A stretch of DNA of 64,000 nt from Terebella lapidaria (lineage: Eukaryota; Annelida; Polychaeta; Terebellida; Terebellidae): assembly GCA_949152475.1 (NCBI GenBank), contig OX424558.1, positions 30,514,651-30,578,650 of the forward strand, given 5' to 3'. Shown here one piece after another: positions 45,117 through 55,337 of the stretch. Every line of letters begins with the position of its first letter. Position 1 is the first letter of the stretch. The translations under genes were made by a program, and so were the position numbers. The notes beneath the pieces were generated by a model. That model saw only the letters and a list, made by a program, of their open reading frames with translations, did no database searches and had not been told where the DNA came from.

Positions 45117-48100
45117 CCTTCTTTAGCCTTTTTCTTGAAGGAGTCAATGAGGAACTTCCAGCGCCGGCCGTGTCCACGAGCTGTGGTGATACGGCAGAAC
45201 AACTTCTCCCAGTTCATGATTCTCTTCTCTCGGTTCATCCGACGTGACTGGCCAAATCACAATGGAACAGGAGTTTCAAATCAAGATATGTTGGGTGTCA
45301 AAAAAAGCATCCAAGATTGTATCTGACTTGAGCATAGTCAGTAGATATATACCAGAGCATATTCTGTCTATTTTGGTTTATTTTGTTTAAACCAGTGTAT
45401 AATACATACTTACCTCTATAATAAACACTCTAGGTGTTCATTATAGAGGTGTTCATCATAGATAAGAATCTATGGCAATCAATACCTTGCAGTGTCCATG
45501 TGGATAAAAACTTATGACAAATATAGGTTTACTGTATTCCAATACCTGAGCATCAACCATTTGCAAACGTTTGATTGCTATATCGAGTTGGGATTTTTTC
45601 GCCTCGTAACCCTCATGTAACTTCTTGAGAGCAGTGCTCTTCTCTTCCCAGGGGGTGGAGTAAAGTTTGACGACTCTGATCAGCTCGTTGACTGGCATAT
45701 GCATGTCGCCAATACTGTAAAATAACAAATATTTGCGGCTTTTTCGGTTTTTATGTCCAGACAAATTTGTGGAGATTTAAGTTTGCAGATTTTAGCTGTC
45801 ATGTGTATTATGTATATATATAGAAGACAAATATTTGCAGTCAGTTTATTTTGCCGTTGAAAAAAAAAAGGCGAACTTCGCAAAAATCGACTGCCAATAT
45901 TAGTCTTTTTCATAGCACTGTGCAACAATAAACAAACATTTCATATCCAGATTTTTCGCATACTACTTTTAAATATTAGAGGACTGTATAACCTTACATC
46001 ATACTAAATGTGGACCAAAATTATTTTGCATCATGAAATGGTATTCTGATGCAGTCTTATCCTACAGAATGATCATCCATTTATAAGAATATACTTTTTG
46101 GGGTTTACCTTCGGAACAATTTTGTGCTTGTGATTGACAACTTTGTGAGAACATTCGGAGGCAAGGCACTTTGCAGCAACAAATCCCTCATTTCTAAAAA
46201 CTGTGTAGAAATAAAAATTACATTATAAACTCATTCATATATTGTAAACATATGATATCAATAATGAATCCATGATCTTTACTACCAAGTTCGCATAGCA
46301 TTCTCTATTGGTGTCATTAGAGTACATGTATTCGTGGTATTACTAGTATGGCATATTTATATGGAAAAATTGTTGTACAGCAACAATTTAGTTTAAGGAT
46401 GTTATTTATACACTTTAATACTAAAGAAACATGATCGATTCTGTGACTGTCAAGTGAGATGACACGAAGACCAGTGTTCTTTATAAATGTAACAGAAAAC
46501 TGGATCGATAGTTATGGCATGCATTAAATAACAATAGCCTACATTGTGATGTCTACAACAGCTCACGATTTGGAGTTTATGAATCACATGCACTAGAATA
46601 AATGTACAATGTGAAAGGACAATTATTCATGTATTTCAGTGCACAATTGAAACAAATGTTCTAAACAAACATATTTCATGCATGACACACACGAGTAGTG
46701 CACGGTTGCCAAATTCTGCTAAAAGACTTGTGAATTCTACCAAAATTTTTAATTACTGTACCGAACCAAGGTTCATTCAGGCCAAGCTTTAATCTGACAT
46801 GCATACAAGTCCAATCAAACATGTTAAGAGCCTAAAATCAATTCCAAAGTTAAAATAAATCATTTCCCCTGGGTTCCAACTACACCATCTTCACTGCTCA
46901 GATCATAAACATGATAAAAGGTAACTTGAAGAACCAAATGCTAACACAAAACATGTCAAAGATACGTGAATTTCAATCATCTGGATGAATCATCCTGGTC
47001 GCGTTTACCAAAAATCCATGAGCATGCAGGCTACTTACATCTTGCATTGATGCATGCACCAAAGCCAATGTGTTGAGTACTCCATCACACAGGCTGTCGA
47101 ACTTGTTAGGTTCACCTCGACGAATCCCTCCATCACCGACTTCATCCTGACAATATTAGAGCACATCAGGGCTTTGGATTAAACAGAAAACAATCGCATA
47201 CACAACCGCTCAATGCTTATCACTATTATTGCAGAGATCAAGTTATTCATGATAGCCGTGTTGTGCTGGACTAAGCTTTGGGTACATTGGTACGGAATAT
47301 GGAGTATCATTTTTCATCACCTGCTGAGGAGTCAGAGCTAGGAACCTATCCTCATTCAGCTTAGAAAAGCATGACATCAGGGAACGTTACCAATACATTT
47401 GCATTTAAAAAACAATTAAACTAACAAACAAATTCAAGTTATGAAAACTGAATGTGTAGGGATGATCGTTAACATCTTTCAGACAGACGTCAAGTCTTTA
47501 CAGCTGTAATTGAATCCTCACTCACCGCTGAATCAGCATCACTCATTATAACCTCATCATCCTCTTCGGCCAAAACTTCCAGATTCGTTCCTTTTGAGCA
47601 AAACGTCGGAGAAAATGAAATTAGATTTTTAGAATTCAAATAAATAATTCTGTATGCAATTTCAAAATTATTGGCTAGAATGTACAATATAAACCCTAAA
47701 CTCAAGTTCAACACAAAACCTCATATGATTTTTGGCGATAACTTCATTTAGGATGGTCGGATCAATTTGAAATTTTATTTGTTTCTATTTGGCATAAAAC
47801 CGTATTTTTTCACCAAATTTCAGACTTCTATCTTGAAAATTGAAAAAGTTGGCAATCTACTGTACTGTTAAATAACACATAAAACGTGAAATTTGCAAGT
47901 TTGAACAGAATTTGGCATGTTGTTCGATGTTCACACTGCACATTACTTTGTAAGAATGATATTTTATTAGAATATACCTATATGATTCTTCAAACTCAAA
48001 AACTTTCCTCATATTACATTTCTTTGCGGAATAAGATCATGAAATTCCCAAATTTCCTTGAATTCCTGTGATCCGATTAAAGTGAAATTTATCTGTCAGT

Positions 48101-48965
48101 GAAACACGCTTTTTGGCGATAATTTTGTTTTGGATAATCGAATCAACTTGAAATTTTGTTAGTCTTAATTGGGTATCATGCCGTAATTTTTCACCGAGTT
48201 TCAGAATTTTATCTCAAGAAATGAAAAAGTTGGCAATCTACCTCAATGTTGAATTTCAGTCCAAAATGGGATCAAACAATTTCCAACAAATTCAGGGCTT
48301 TTGTGATGATTATGCCAGTACAGAATGAATTTATTGCTTTGATTTGAAGTCGGAAGGCATAGTCGCAGTGTATATTAAGTAACATGTTTATTTTGAATCA
48401 GTATATAACTCAAACATCAAATAAAAATCGTTTTTGTGTGCAGACCCTGAAATTCCATTGTTGGGCTGAAATTTAACATTGGGGTAGATTACCAACTTTT
48501 TCAATTTTTGAGATAGAACTCTGAAATTCGGTGAAAAATTACGGCTTGATACCCAATTAAGACTAACAAAATTTCAAGTTGATTCGATTATCCAAAACAA
48601 AACTATGGCCAAAAAGCGTGTTTCACTGACAGATGAAATTTAGTATAGTGCCCAACATTTAACATTGGGATAGACTGCCAAATTTTTCAGTTTTCAAGAT
48701 ATAAGTCTGAAATTTGGTGAAAAATATGGTTTTGTGCCAAATGGAAGCATGAAAATTTCAAATTGATCCAACCATCCTAAAAGAAATTATCGCCGAAAAT
48801 CATATGAGGTTTTGTGTTGAACTTGAGTATAACCTGCTAGATCTAAATAGTGATCAACAGATCTATGGATTCTACGGATTCTAATTTACCCCTTTCCATG
48901 ATCGTGTGAAATGTGTTCCATGCAAGTAGTCTGCAGCTATCGACGTTTCAAGGATCCACTCATCC
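45117..48965 (-). CDS. Gene X, 5' exons in window (uncharacterised protein)
   Basis: Minus-strand exons: 48965-48890 (DEWILETSIAADYLHGTHFT), 47590-47526 (TNLEVLAEEDDEVIMSDADS), 47359-47321 (LNEDRFLALTPQQ), 47146-47039 (DEVGDGGIRRGEPNKF), 46200-46109 (FLEMRDLLLQSALPPNVL), 45714-45546 (IGDMHMPVNELIRVVKLYS) and 45247-45117 (SRRMNREKRIMNWEKLFCRI). From 47590 on, all junctions join in phase. The first exon needs an extra unseen exon or junction to connect. The real start codon is not found and may be right of 48965. The family is not recognised. With the later exons it gives about 980 residues: helical N-terminal half, acidic and Ser-rich linkers, coiled-coil C-terminal half. Confidence 0.7.
45380..45450. 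mobile_element. Fragment of DIRS-copy-2-like ends
   Basis: TTTGTTTAAACCAGTGTATA followed by ACCTCTATAATAAACAC resembles the outer left end of DIRS copy 2. It runs directly into the inverse, GTGTTCATTATAGAGGT, forming a compact hairpin. Confidence 0.5.
47700..48828. mobile_element. Foldback element 1 with doubled inverted arms
   Basis: ACTCAAGTTCAACACAAAAC at the left has its exact inverse at the right end (to 48828). The arms extend about 170 bp (47700-47872 and 48655-48828). Inside lies a second inverted pair (about 48080-48260 and 48460-48640, AAACACGCTTTTTGGCGATA and its inverse). The inner arm is itself a diverged direct copy of the outer arm, so the order is U1-U2-loop-U2'-U1'. No protein. 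It sits in a gene X intron. Confidence 0.8.
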
Positions 48966-49554
48966 CTGCAAGTTAGTAAAAAGGAGACAGTTTAGCAGTG
49001 CAGCTGGCTGTCAAACTTGTTGACATGTTGCTATGAGCAAATGGGAGCTTTGATATTGCCGAACTTGGTTCATATTTTGATTCGCTTCGAATCTCGACAT
49101 GAATACCATGTAAAGTGTTTGTGTACCGTATTCGTCATTACAATTTTATTGTAAGCATGTACAGTGTAATTGAATCAATTCAGTACCATTAAAACAACTT
49201 TTAGAAAAAGTTACACCTGAACCCCAAATTTCAATCAGGAAAGGCACTCTTTTTGCCGAACTAAGGTCCGAGATCGAGGACGTGACTTTGGTGAGATTAT
49301 GATGGAATTTTAGTTTTAACGAACTGAAGATATTTTTTTGCTGTGGCACCTTATCAAAACTGAACTTTGCTATAACCAATGATAGGCCCCTCAAAGGGTT
49401 AAAAACGACGCGATGACGTTGACTTCGGAACGACGTTTCTGCCGATGAACTGTGATTAATTACTGATTAAATTCCGTCGCTGTGACGTTCTTCCTCTTAT
49501 GCGATTTAAAAACGTGTGTTAAAAGTGTACGACGTTGGCTATAAAAAAACAACA
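48966..49554. other. Upstream flank or intron of gene X, no exon established
   Basis: A minus-strand open stretch ends in a plausible donor (GGTTCAG|GTGTAAC, about 49214), but it lacks an ATG in frame. It could be a 5' exon but is not called. Confidence 0.3.
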
Positions 49555-50119
49555 ACTGATTTTTCTAACTCGTTTACACAGTTTTTCGCTGATATGTTTG
49601 CGATGCTAAATGCTATCGTTCTATAACTTGGCATACTTCACACGGGAGTCAAACGGCAATTATCTACCAAATTTCAGACTTCCATCAAGAAAATTGAAAA
49701 AGTTGGCAATCTACCCCAATGTTAAATTTAGCCCTGTCACTTAATTCCTGGGTCTGCACACAATTTTGTGCATTTGCTCGGTTTTGTAGTGGTGCAATCT
49801 TTTAAAATCAACATGTTTATGTAGAATACATCCCCAATGTGTCTCCTGGTCTAAAATTACAACAATACTTCGAAACCTGATGGATGTAAACAAGATCAAA
49901 TCCTCGAATTAGCTCAGATTCTTGAGATCCCGTTTTTGGCTGAAATTTAACATTGGGTTAGATTGCCAACTTCTTCAATTATTGCGATAGAAGTCTGAAA
50001 TTTGGTATAAAATTGCCGTTTGTCTCCGAGGTGAAGTATGCCAAGTTATAGAACGATACCATTCAGCATCACAATGATATCTTCAAAAACCGGTGTAAAC
50101 AAGTTAGAAAAATCAGAGT
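49555..50119. mobile_element. Foldback element 2, related to foldback element 1
   Basis: The left arm (CTGATTTTTCTAACTCGTTT to about 49740) is inverted in the right arm (about 49940 to AACAAGTTAGAAAAATCAG). Both contain GTTCTATAACTTGGCATACT and the core AAAAGTTGGCAATCTACC, which foldback element 1 also carries, so the two share an origin. Confidence 0.75.
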
Positions 50120-50167
50120 ATAATTAAATACTAAACTTCGAGATCTGACTTCTGTGTTGATATCATA

Positions 50168-50287
50168 CTGTATGTGATTCCAAATCGATTCCAAATCAAT
50201 TCTAAGATGTGTTAATTTTGAAGCATTCTGTATGTGATTCCAAATCGATTCCAAATCAATTCTAAGATGTGTTAATTTTGAAGCAAT
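50168..50287 (+). repeat. 60-bp tandem duplication
   Basis: CTGTATGTGATTCCAAATCG starts at 50168 and again at 50228. The two 60-bp copies are essentially identical. Confidence 0.9.
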
Positions 50288-50340
50288 GTCCCCATTGTTA
50301 TTGTGTTCCCTTGTGATCTTTTTGCATTCCGTCACGATCG

Positions 50341-50493
50341 AATTGCATTCTCTCGCATTCCGGATCAAATTCCCTCACAATCCGGATTGCGTCCCTCACG
50401 ATCTTGTAGCAAAAGTACCCCAGAAGTACGGAAGCGTATATTTGGAACTCTTTGTGCGAGAGAACGTGATCCGGAACGCGAGGGAACGCAATA
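50341..50493. mobile_element. Small inverted-repeat element, about 150 bp
   Basis: ATTGCATTCTCTCGCATTCC at the left is inverted at the right (GGAACGCGAGGGAACGCAAT), with two changes. It directly precedes the LINE fragment. No target duplication is clear. Confidence 0.5.
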
Positions 50494-50694
50494 AACCTTG
50501 GTGTCTTCCTTGACCCGACACACAGTATGGAGCAGCAAGTGAACCACGTGTGTCGGTCCGCCTATGGTCACCTCAGAAACATAAGCCACATTCGGAAGTA
50601 CCTTACTACGGAAGCCTCCAAATCCCTATTTCATGGTCTTGTGACATCAAGACTGGACTATTGTAATTTGCTTTTGTCCAGCTTACCAGTTACT
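50490..50694 (+). pseudogene. LINE reverse-transcriptase fragment, upstream part
   Basis: The frame reads INLGVFLDPTHSMEQQV, then SAYGHLRNISHIRKYL and HGLVTSRLDYCNLLLSSLP. This is the C-terminal part of a non-LTR retrotransposon RT (CR1/L2/Jockey-like). The start is truncated and the frame is cut by a TA-flanked insertion. It resumes at 52634. Confidence 0.85.
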
Positions 50695-50917
50695 TACGGT
50701 GGCTGATATGTGACATCAAAATTTTTTTTGCAGGACACCAATTTAAAAAAATAGCTAAATATTCTATTCGTGAATAAAACTATTCTATTCACGAATAAAA
50801 CGTTCTATTCGCGAATAAAACGTTCTATTCGCAAATAAAAATTCTATTCACGAATAAAACGTTCTATTGGCGAATAAAACTATTCTATTTGCGAATAAAA
50901 CGTTCTATTCACGAAAC

Positions 50918-52210
50918 ATAGCACCAAGGGTGCTGTAGCTTACCGGCAATCATGAGAAACGCAGAGTATTGATTTTCCAACATATACATTGTGACACTGA
51001 TCTTGAACTCTAATTGTCAAAAAATGTTCGTAAATGTTGCTGGAAACACATTTTCTGTATGGACTATAGTACGAAATCAAATTACACATCACAAAGGTAC
51101 ATAAAGAGAATCTTATACATGATTTTGAGAAAAACTGTCTGAATAGATTTAGACAAAATGGCCACCAAAGACAAATTTCATCGTTTTTGACCTTCCAAGG
51201 TCATTATAATAATGAGCATTTTATAGTCTAGGATCACCAACTCAAGTCGGTCTCTCTGACTGCACAATTATTATCCCCGGCAGACCTGTTCACTCCGACA
51301 CATACTCAACCTCCTGGGAGGCATACAGCTCCATGTGCAGCCATTATTTGGCGCAGGGAAACTGTGCATACACAATTGCCATCTCTGTCTATTGCCAGGT
51401 GCCCAATTATACTGTTTGGGTGAACAGCATACAGCAGCGCAGGTGAATGCACAAACAGGGTCACCCATCCATGTATTACCCACGCCTAGCGTTGCTTAAC
51501 TTCGGTGATCTTACGGGTACCGGTGTGTCATGCGCTACAAGGCCGTCATTGAAGGTCAAATTCAAGGTCATCACTCAAACCGCATTATATGATTTCCCAT
51601 TTGAATGTGCCAATACTTAGGCTCTATTTTGAAGTCTTCTATGAGTTTACTCCGCACAGCTCCCATTATGAAGGAAAAATTGGGTGAAATTTTCTAAGTC
51701 CAAAAAATTTCTCAATGGCCAAAAAAATTTTTTTTTTTTTTTTTTGCTGGAAATGGCTCAAAACGAATAGTGACTTGATTTTGGACAAAAAAAATTTTTT
51801 TTGCTGACCCGTCAAAAATTTAAAATGGCCGCCACACGCAGACAGGCGATTCAAGGGTAACTAAACTTATACACGTCATAGAGGTACATGAGGGGAATGT
51901 TTTAAAACAAAAATCTCAAAACTGATCAGACAGTTTTTGAGAAAATGGCCATCAAGTCGAAAATTGGTCATTTTTCGTCAAAAATGGCCGCCAAATCGGC
52001 AAAAACGATTCAATCAAAAAAATTAAAAAAACGTCTTTAGATACTGGCCCAAGGTATGTTCTGACAAATTTATGGGGAAATTCATCACGTCAAAAAAAAG
52101 TTACAGACCCGGACGGACGACGGACGACGGACGACGGACGGACGACGGACGACGGACGACGGACGAAATACCACGACAATAGCTTATCGGCCCAAAGGGC
52201 CGGTAAGCTA
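50918..52210 (+). mobile_element. Helentron-like element, family D, copy 1
   Basis: The 5' hairpin AGCACCAAGGGTGCT is followed by TAGCTTACCGG. The 3' hairpin GGCCCAAAGGGCC is followed by CCGGTAAGCTA, the inverse of the 5' motif. The interior shares blocks with family C (CTGATCAGACAGTTTTTGAG, ATGGCCGCC) and a GACG microsatellite. A 5S-derived SINE is inserted at 51206-51545. Confidence 0.75.
51206..51545 (-). mobile_element. 5S rRNA-derived SINE (SINE3-like)
   Basis: On the minus strand the 5' head contains ACACCGG, then GATCACCGAAGTTAAGCAAC and GGATGGGTGACC, the internal control region of 5S rRNA in its proper order and spacing. A body follows and then an ATTATTAT tail. TCATT flanks both sides (51201-51205 and 51546-51550), a target duplication. 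It lies inside family D copy 1. Transcription would be by RNA polymerase III and mobilisation by a LINE. The 5S part is diverged, so it is not a functional 5S gene. Confidence 0.88.
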
Positions 52211-52633
52211 ATAAAACTATTCTATTTGCGAATAAAACGTTCTATTCGCGAATAAAACGTTCTATTCGCGAATAAAACGTTCTATTCACGAATAAAACGT
52301 TCTATTCGCGAATAAAACGTGTGATGTATAGAAGTTTTATTACTCATAGCAATTGTAACTTATTGAGTATTATTCGCGAATAGAACGTTTTATTCGCGAA
52401 TAGAACGTTTTATTCGCGAATATAATGTTTTATTCGCAAATAGAATAGTTTTATTCGCGAATAGAATGTTTTATTCACGAATAGAATGTTTTATTCGCGA
52501 ATAGAACGTTTTATTCGAGAATAGAACGTTTTATTCGCGAATAGAATGTTTTATTCATGAATAGAATATTGTGCTTTTTTTGAAAATTGGTGTCCTGAAA
52601 AAAAAATTCAGATGTCACATATCAGCCACCGTA

Positions 52634-52760
52634 GTTACTACACTAAACAAGATGCAACGCGTTCAGAATACTGCAGCAAGGATAATATCCAAAACCCCAC
52701 GACGAGAACACATTACATCAAGACGAGAGCACATTACACGGTATGTAGTTCATGGTAAGC
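52634..52760 (+). pseudogene. LINE reverse-transcriptase fragment, downstream part
   Basis: TTLNKMQRVQNTAARIISKT continues the RT of 50490-50694 after the inserted element, in the standard order for CR1/Jockey-like RT C-termini. A short duplication (REHITSRREHIT) follows and similarity then fades. Confidence 0.8.
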
Positions 52761-52807
52761 TGACGCGAAATTAGCTCCCACGAAATCTTATCCAGTGCAA
52801 TTTTACG

Positions 52808-53190
52808 CGACGGCCATGCGGCGGTCCGTCAGAGCCACCCTGTAGCGTCGCTTCACCCTGTTTCTGTTTATGTGATGGGCAAGTGACGGTCCGTCAGATA
52901 GCCCTTGTAGCACCACATAAGAATTTTGATCTTTCTTCAAGTGACGGGCAAGTGACGGTCCGTCAGATATAGCCCTTATAGCGCCACATAGCAATATTTC
53001 CCTTTCTTCAAGTGACGGCCAAGTGACGGTCCGTCAGATAGCCCTTGTAGCGCCACATAAGAATTTTTATCTTTCTCCAAGTGACGGCCAAGCGACGGTC
53101 CGTCAGGGAGACGTTATAGCGCCACATAGCAATATTTCCCATTCTCCAAGTGACGAGCAAGCGACGGTCCGTCGGATAGCCCTTGTAGCG
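52808..53190 (+). repeat. 70-bp tandem array with alternating units
   Basis: AAGTGACGGTCCGTCAG occurs at 52881, 52950, 53021, 53090 (AAGCGACGG) and 53159. Units alternate between a GAATTTTTATC type and a GCAATATTTCCC type, so the working period is about 140 bp. Confidence 0.8.
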
Positions 53191-53492
53191 CTATGTGACT
53201 ATGTTATAGCTATTTTCTCTAACAGGAAAAAAAATGCCTGGTAGTTTTCATTTAGGCCTATTGAAATAGATATTTGTGAAAATGACTAAAAATGACAAAA
53301 ATTACCCAGCAGGTATTTTTGCGTCTGTTCCTTAGGCCTACGTACACGTATTTATCCATCTAATTCTCAATTCTAATACTCAATTTAACTCAAATGAATT
53401 TCGTTTTTACCTGACCGATGATTTGGGAGGAACCTAAGACCCGATCTAATGCTATGAGTAGTACGGGAAAGGTTCCTTTGTCATTTGTACCG

Positions 53493-54037
53493 TATAATCG
53501 CGCATATAAGGACATGTTCTTATATTCGGAATATTGCGTTTTGGGGCTCTTGCCAAAAAAACCAAGTGTCTCGAATATAGGGACATGTTCTTATATTCGA
53601 ATATAAGGACACCCCCAATAACCCGCATATAAGAACATGGTAAGCTCGATCAAATAATAGCCACATAAACCTTCGAGTGCAAGTAGCCTAGACCATTTAT
53701 AACCACCACTGATGTCAAATTACATTATATATGTTGACTTAGGTAGGTATTGGAGGACAATGAGCCCCCAATAACCTCGTGTATATATATTCCCAACAGT
53801 GGTCGTAAGCCTGGCAGTACGTGATAGCACGTGCAATGGGTGTACTTTTATTCGGGACACTGCATTTTGGGCGCCAAAACCTGTGTCTCGAATATAAGGA
53901 CATGGGTGTCCTTATAAACGAACATTGCTTTATGGCACGAAAAAGGTAAACCTTCTCGAATATTGGGACATGTTCTTATATTCGAATATAAGGACAGGCT
54001 CGAATATAAGGACAGTGTCCTTATATGCGCGATTATA
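53493..54037. mobile_element. Inverted-repeat MITE with internal TATATTCGAATATA dyads
   Basis: TATAATCGCGCATATAAGGA at the left is inverted at the right (TCCTTATATGCGCGATTATA). The 545 bp carry repeated TTATATTCGAATATAAGGAC dyads. The termini begin and end with TA, which may be the target duplication. Confidence 0.7.
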
Positions 54038-54299
54038 GGTAGATATTTGTAAATACATACTATAAATACATACTATTTATTGCAGTTCGCAAATAACAAT
54101 ACTGCAGTACGTAAATGAGCGATATTGGAGGATTCCGAATAAACAGCGATAAAAACGCTTGAACAGTTGAACGTGTTTGGAACGTTTGCAGATTTGCTCC
54201 TCCATTATTTGAATGTACGGTATTACTTATACAAAGCTATTGATTAATCTATCATCTATCATAAATAATGTCCTAGATCTGAATCTTGTTTGATCAATC

Positions 54300-54478
54300 A
54301 CAGTCAGGTCATTCAGTTGTTTGTTGTTGTTTGGTTTTATTTTGGGGGAGAGAAACACTTATGTCATGAGCTACAGCTTCTAGTATTCTCCCCTTCAACA
54401 TTCTTTTTATTGTCAATATGTATATCCTGTATATGTACATGAATTTGTATGTTGAATAAATATTTTTGAATTGAATTC
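54300..54478 (+). mobile_element. Probable LINE 3' tail
   Basis: The stretch ends in TTGAATAAATATTTTTGAAT followed by TGAATTC, typical of CR1/L2-like 3' ends with short tandem tails. It may be the 3' end of the LINE whose RT pieces lie at 50490 and 52634. Inference. Confidence 0.4.
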
Positions 54479-55337
54479 ACTGACACCCACTGTCACTTTA
54501 CTTTTATTTTTCCGTACAGAATCCAGTAATATGATGATATGTTGGCGATAAAAAGAGTATATGGAAATCATATAACAGTATTACAATACAAATAGTATGA
54601 AATTCAAATATCTCTATCGTATGATGATGGGGCCGCATTTCTGTAATGTCCTCTGTTGGAGTTATGATGACTTAACCCCAAAAACATTCATTTTCATGCT
54701 GATGCACTGGAATAACGTGCTCGTTCGTCCGATTGCGTTATGATGCAGTTCTGAAACTACTAAAAACGATCAATTCAACGTAAGTTGAGTGTATTATGCT
54801 GCTCTACTGCACCAATTACACCGATATACCATTATTGACGTTTAGAAGATAAATATCAATAAATTAGGAGTCGAAATAATAAACAAAACACAAAAAACAT
54901 TTCTCATGTCCCCAAAAACATACTAAAAACATGTTTTTCGTGTATAAAGGGAGACCGTTAAGTCTCGAGTCAAGAAGACCCGAAATCGCGGAGGCTGAAG
55001 GCACAAACAGTCAGGGACTGTCACTTAATCAGGCCTCATCCTCACTAGCGAAAAAGCAGCCATATCGTGATATAGGTTGTGCTTATTTAAAACATTATGA
55101 TTTTTGTGTGTCCAGCCACTGTCCCCCACCCAGCCACCACCACCCTGCAGGAATCCTCAAGATATAGAAATTGCTCGAAAACATTAAAATGGTGTTACTC
55201 TTTTAACTGAGTAAGCCTTGTCATAAAATATCGGGATGAATTTCATAAAAATACCAGCTATCCAAAACACAGATGTCAAATTGGTTATTTATGAATGTTA
55301 TGAATTTGTTATTCCAGTGACAACAAAGAAGTGAACC
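54479..55337. other. Upstream region of TFIP11
   Basis: Mostly unique AT-rich sequence. TTATTCCAG at about 55310-55318 looks like a 3' splice site just before the start codon, so a non-coding first exon probably lies upstream. Confidence 0.45.

Larger units (their letters stand above)
50697..52631. mobile_element. TA-flanked element with arms of a 20-bp palindromic tandem repeat
   Basis: Terminal inverted repeats CGGTGGCTGATATGTGACAT and its inverse end at 52631. TA duplications lie at 50695-50696 and 52632-52633. Inside, both arms contain tandem units of GTTCTATTCGCGAATAAAAC with the palindrome ATTCGCGAAT at the centre. They run forward at 50755-50915 and 52210-52320 and inverted at 52365-52570. 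A family D element has inserted into the array. Non-coding. The TA duplication fits a Tc1/mariner-type mobiliser. Confidence 0.8.

Noticed and set aside
49146..49394. First exon of gene X
   Set aside because: The open stretch has a plausible donor but no in-frame ATG, and its phase could not be matched with the exon at 48965.
51476..51548. Functional 5S rRNA gene
   Set aside because: The 5S part is diverged and followed by a SINE body and tail, flanked by a target duplication.
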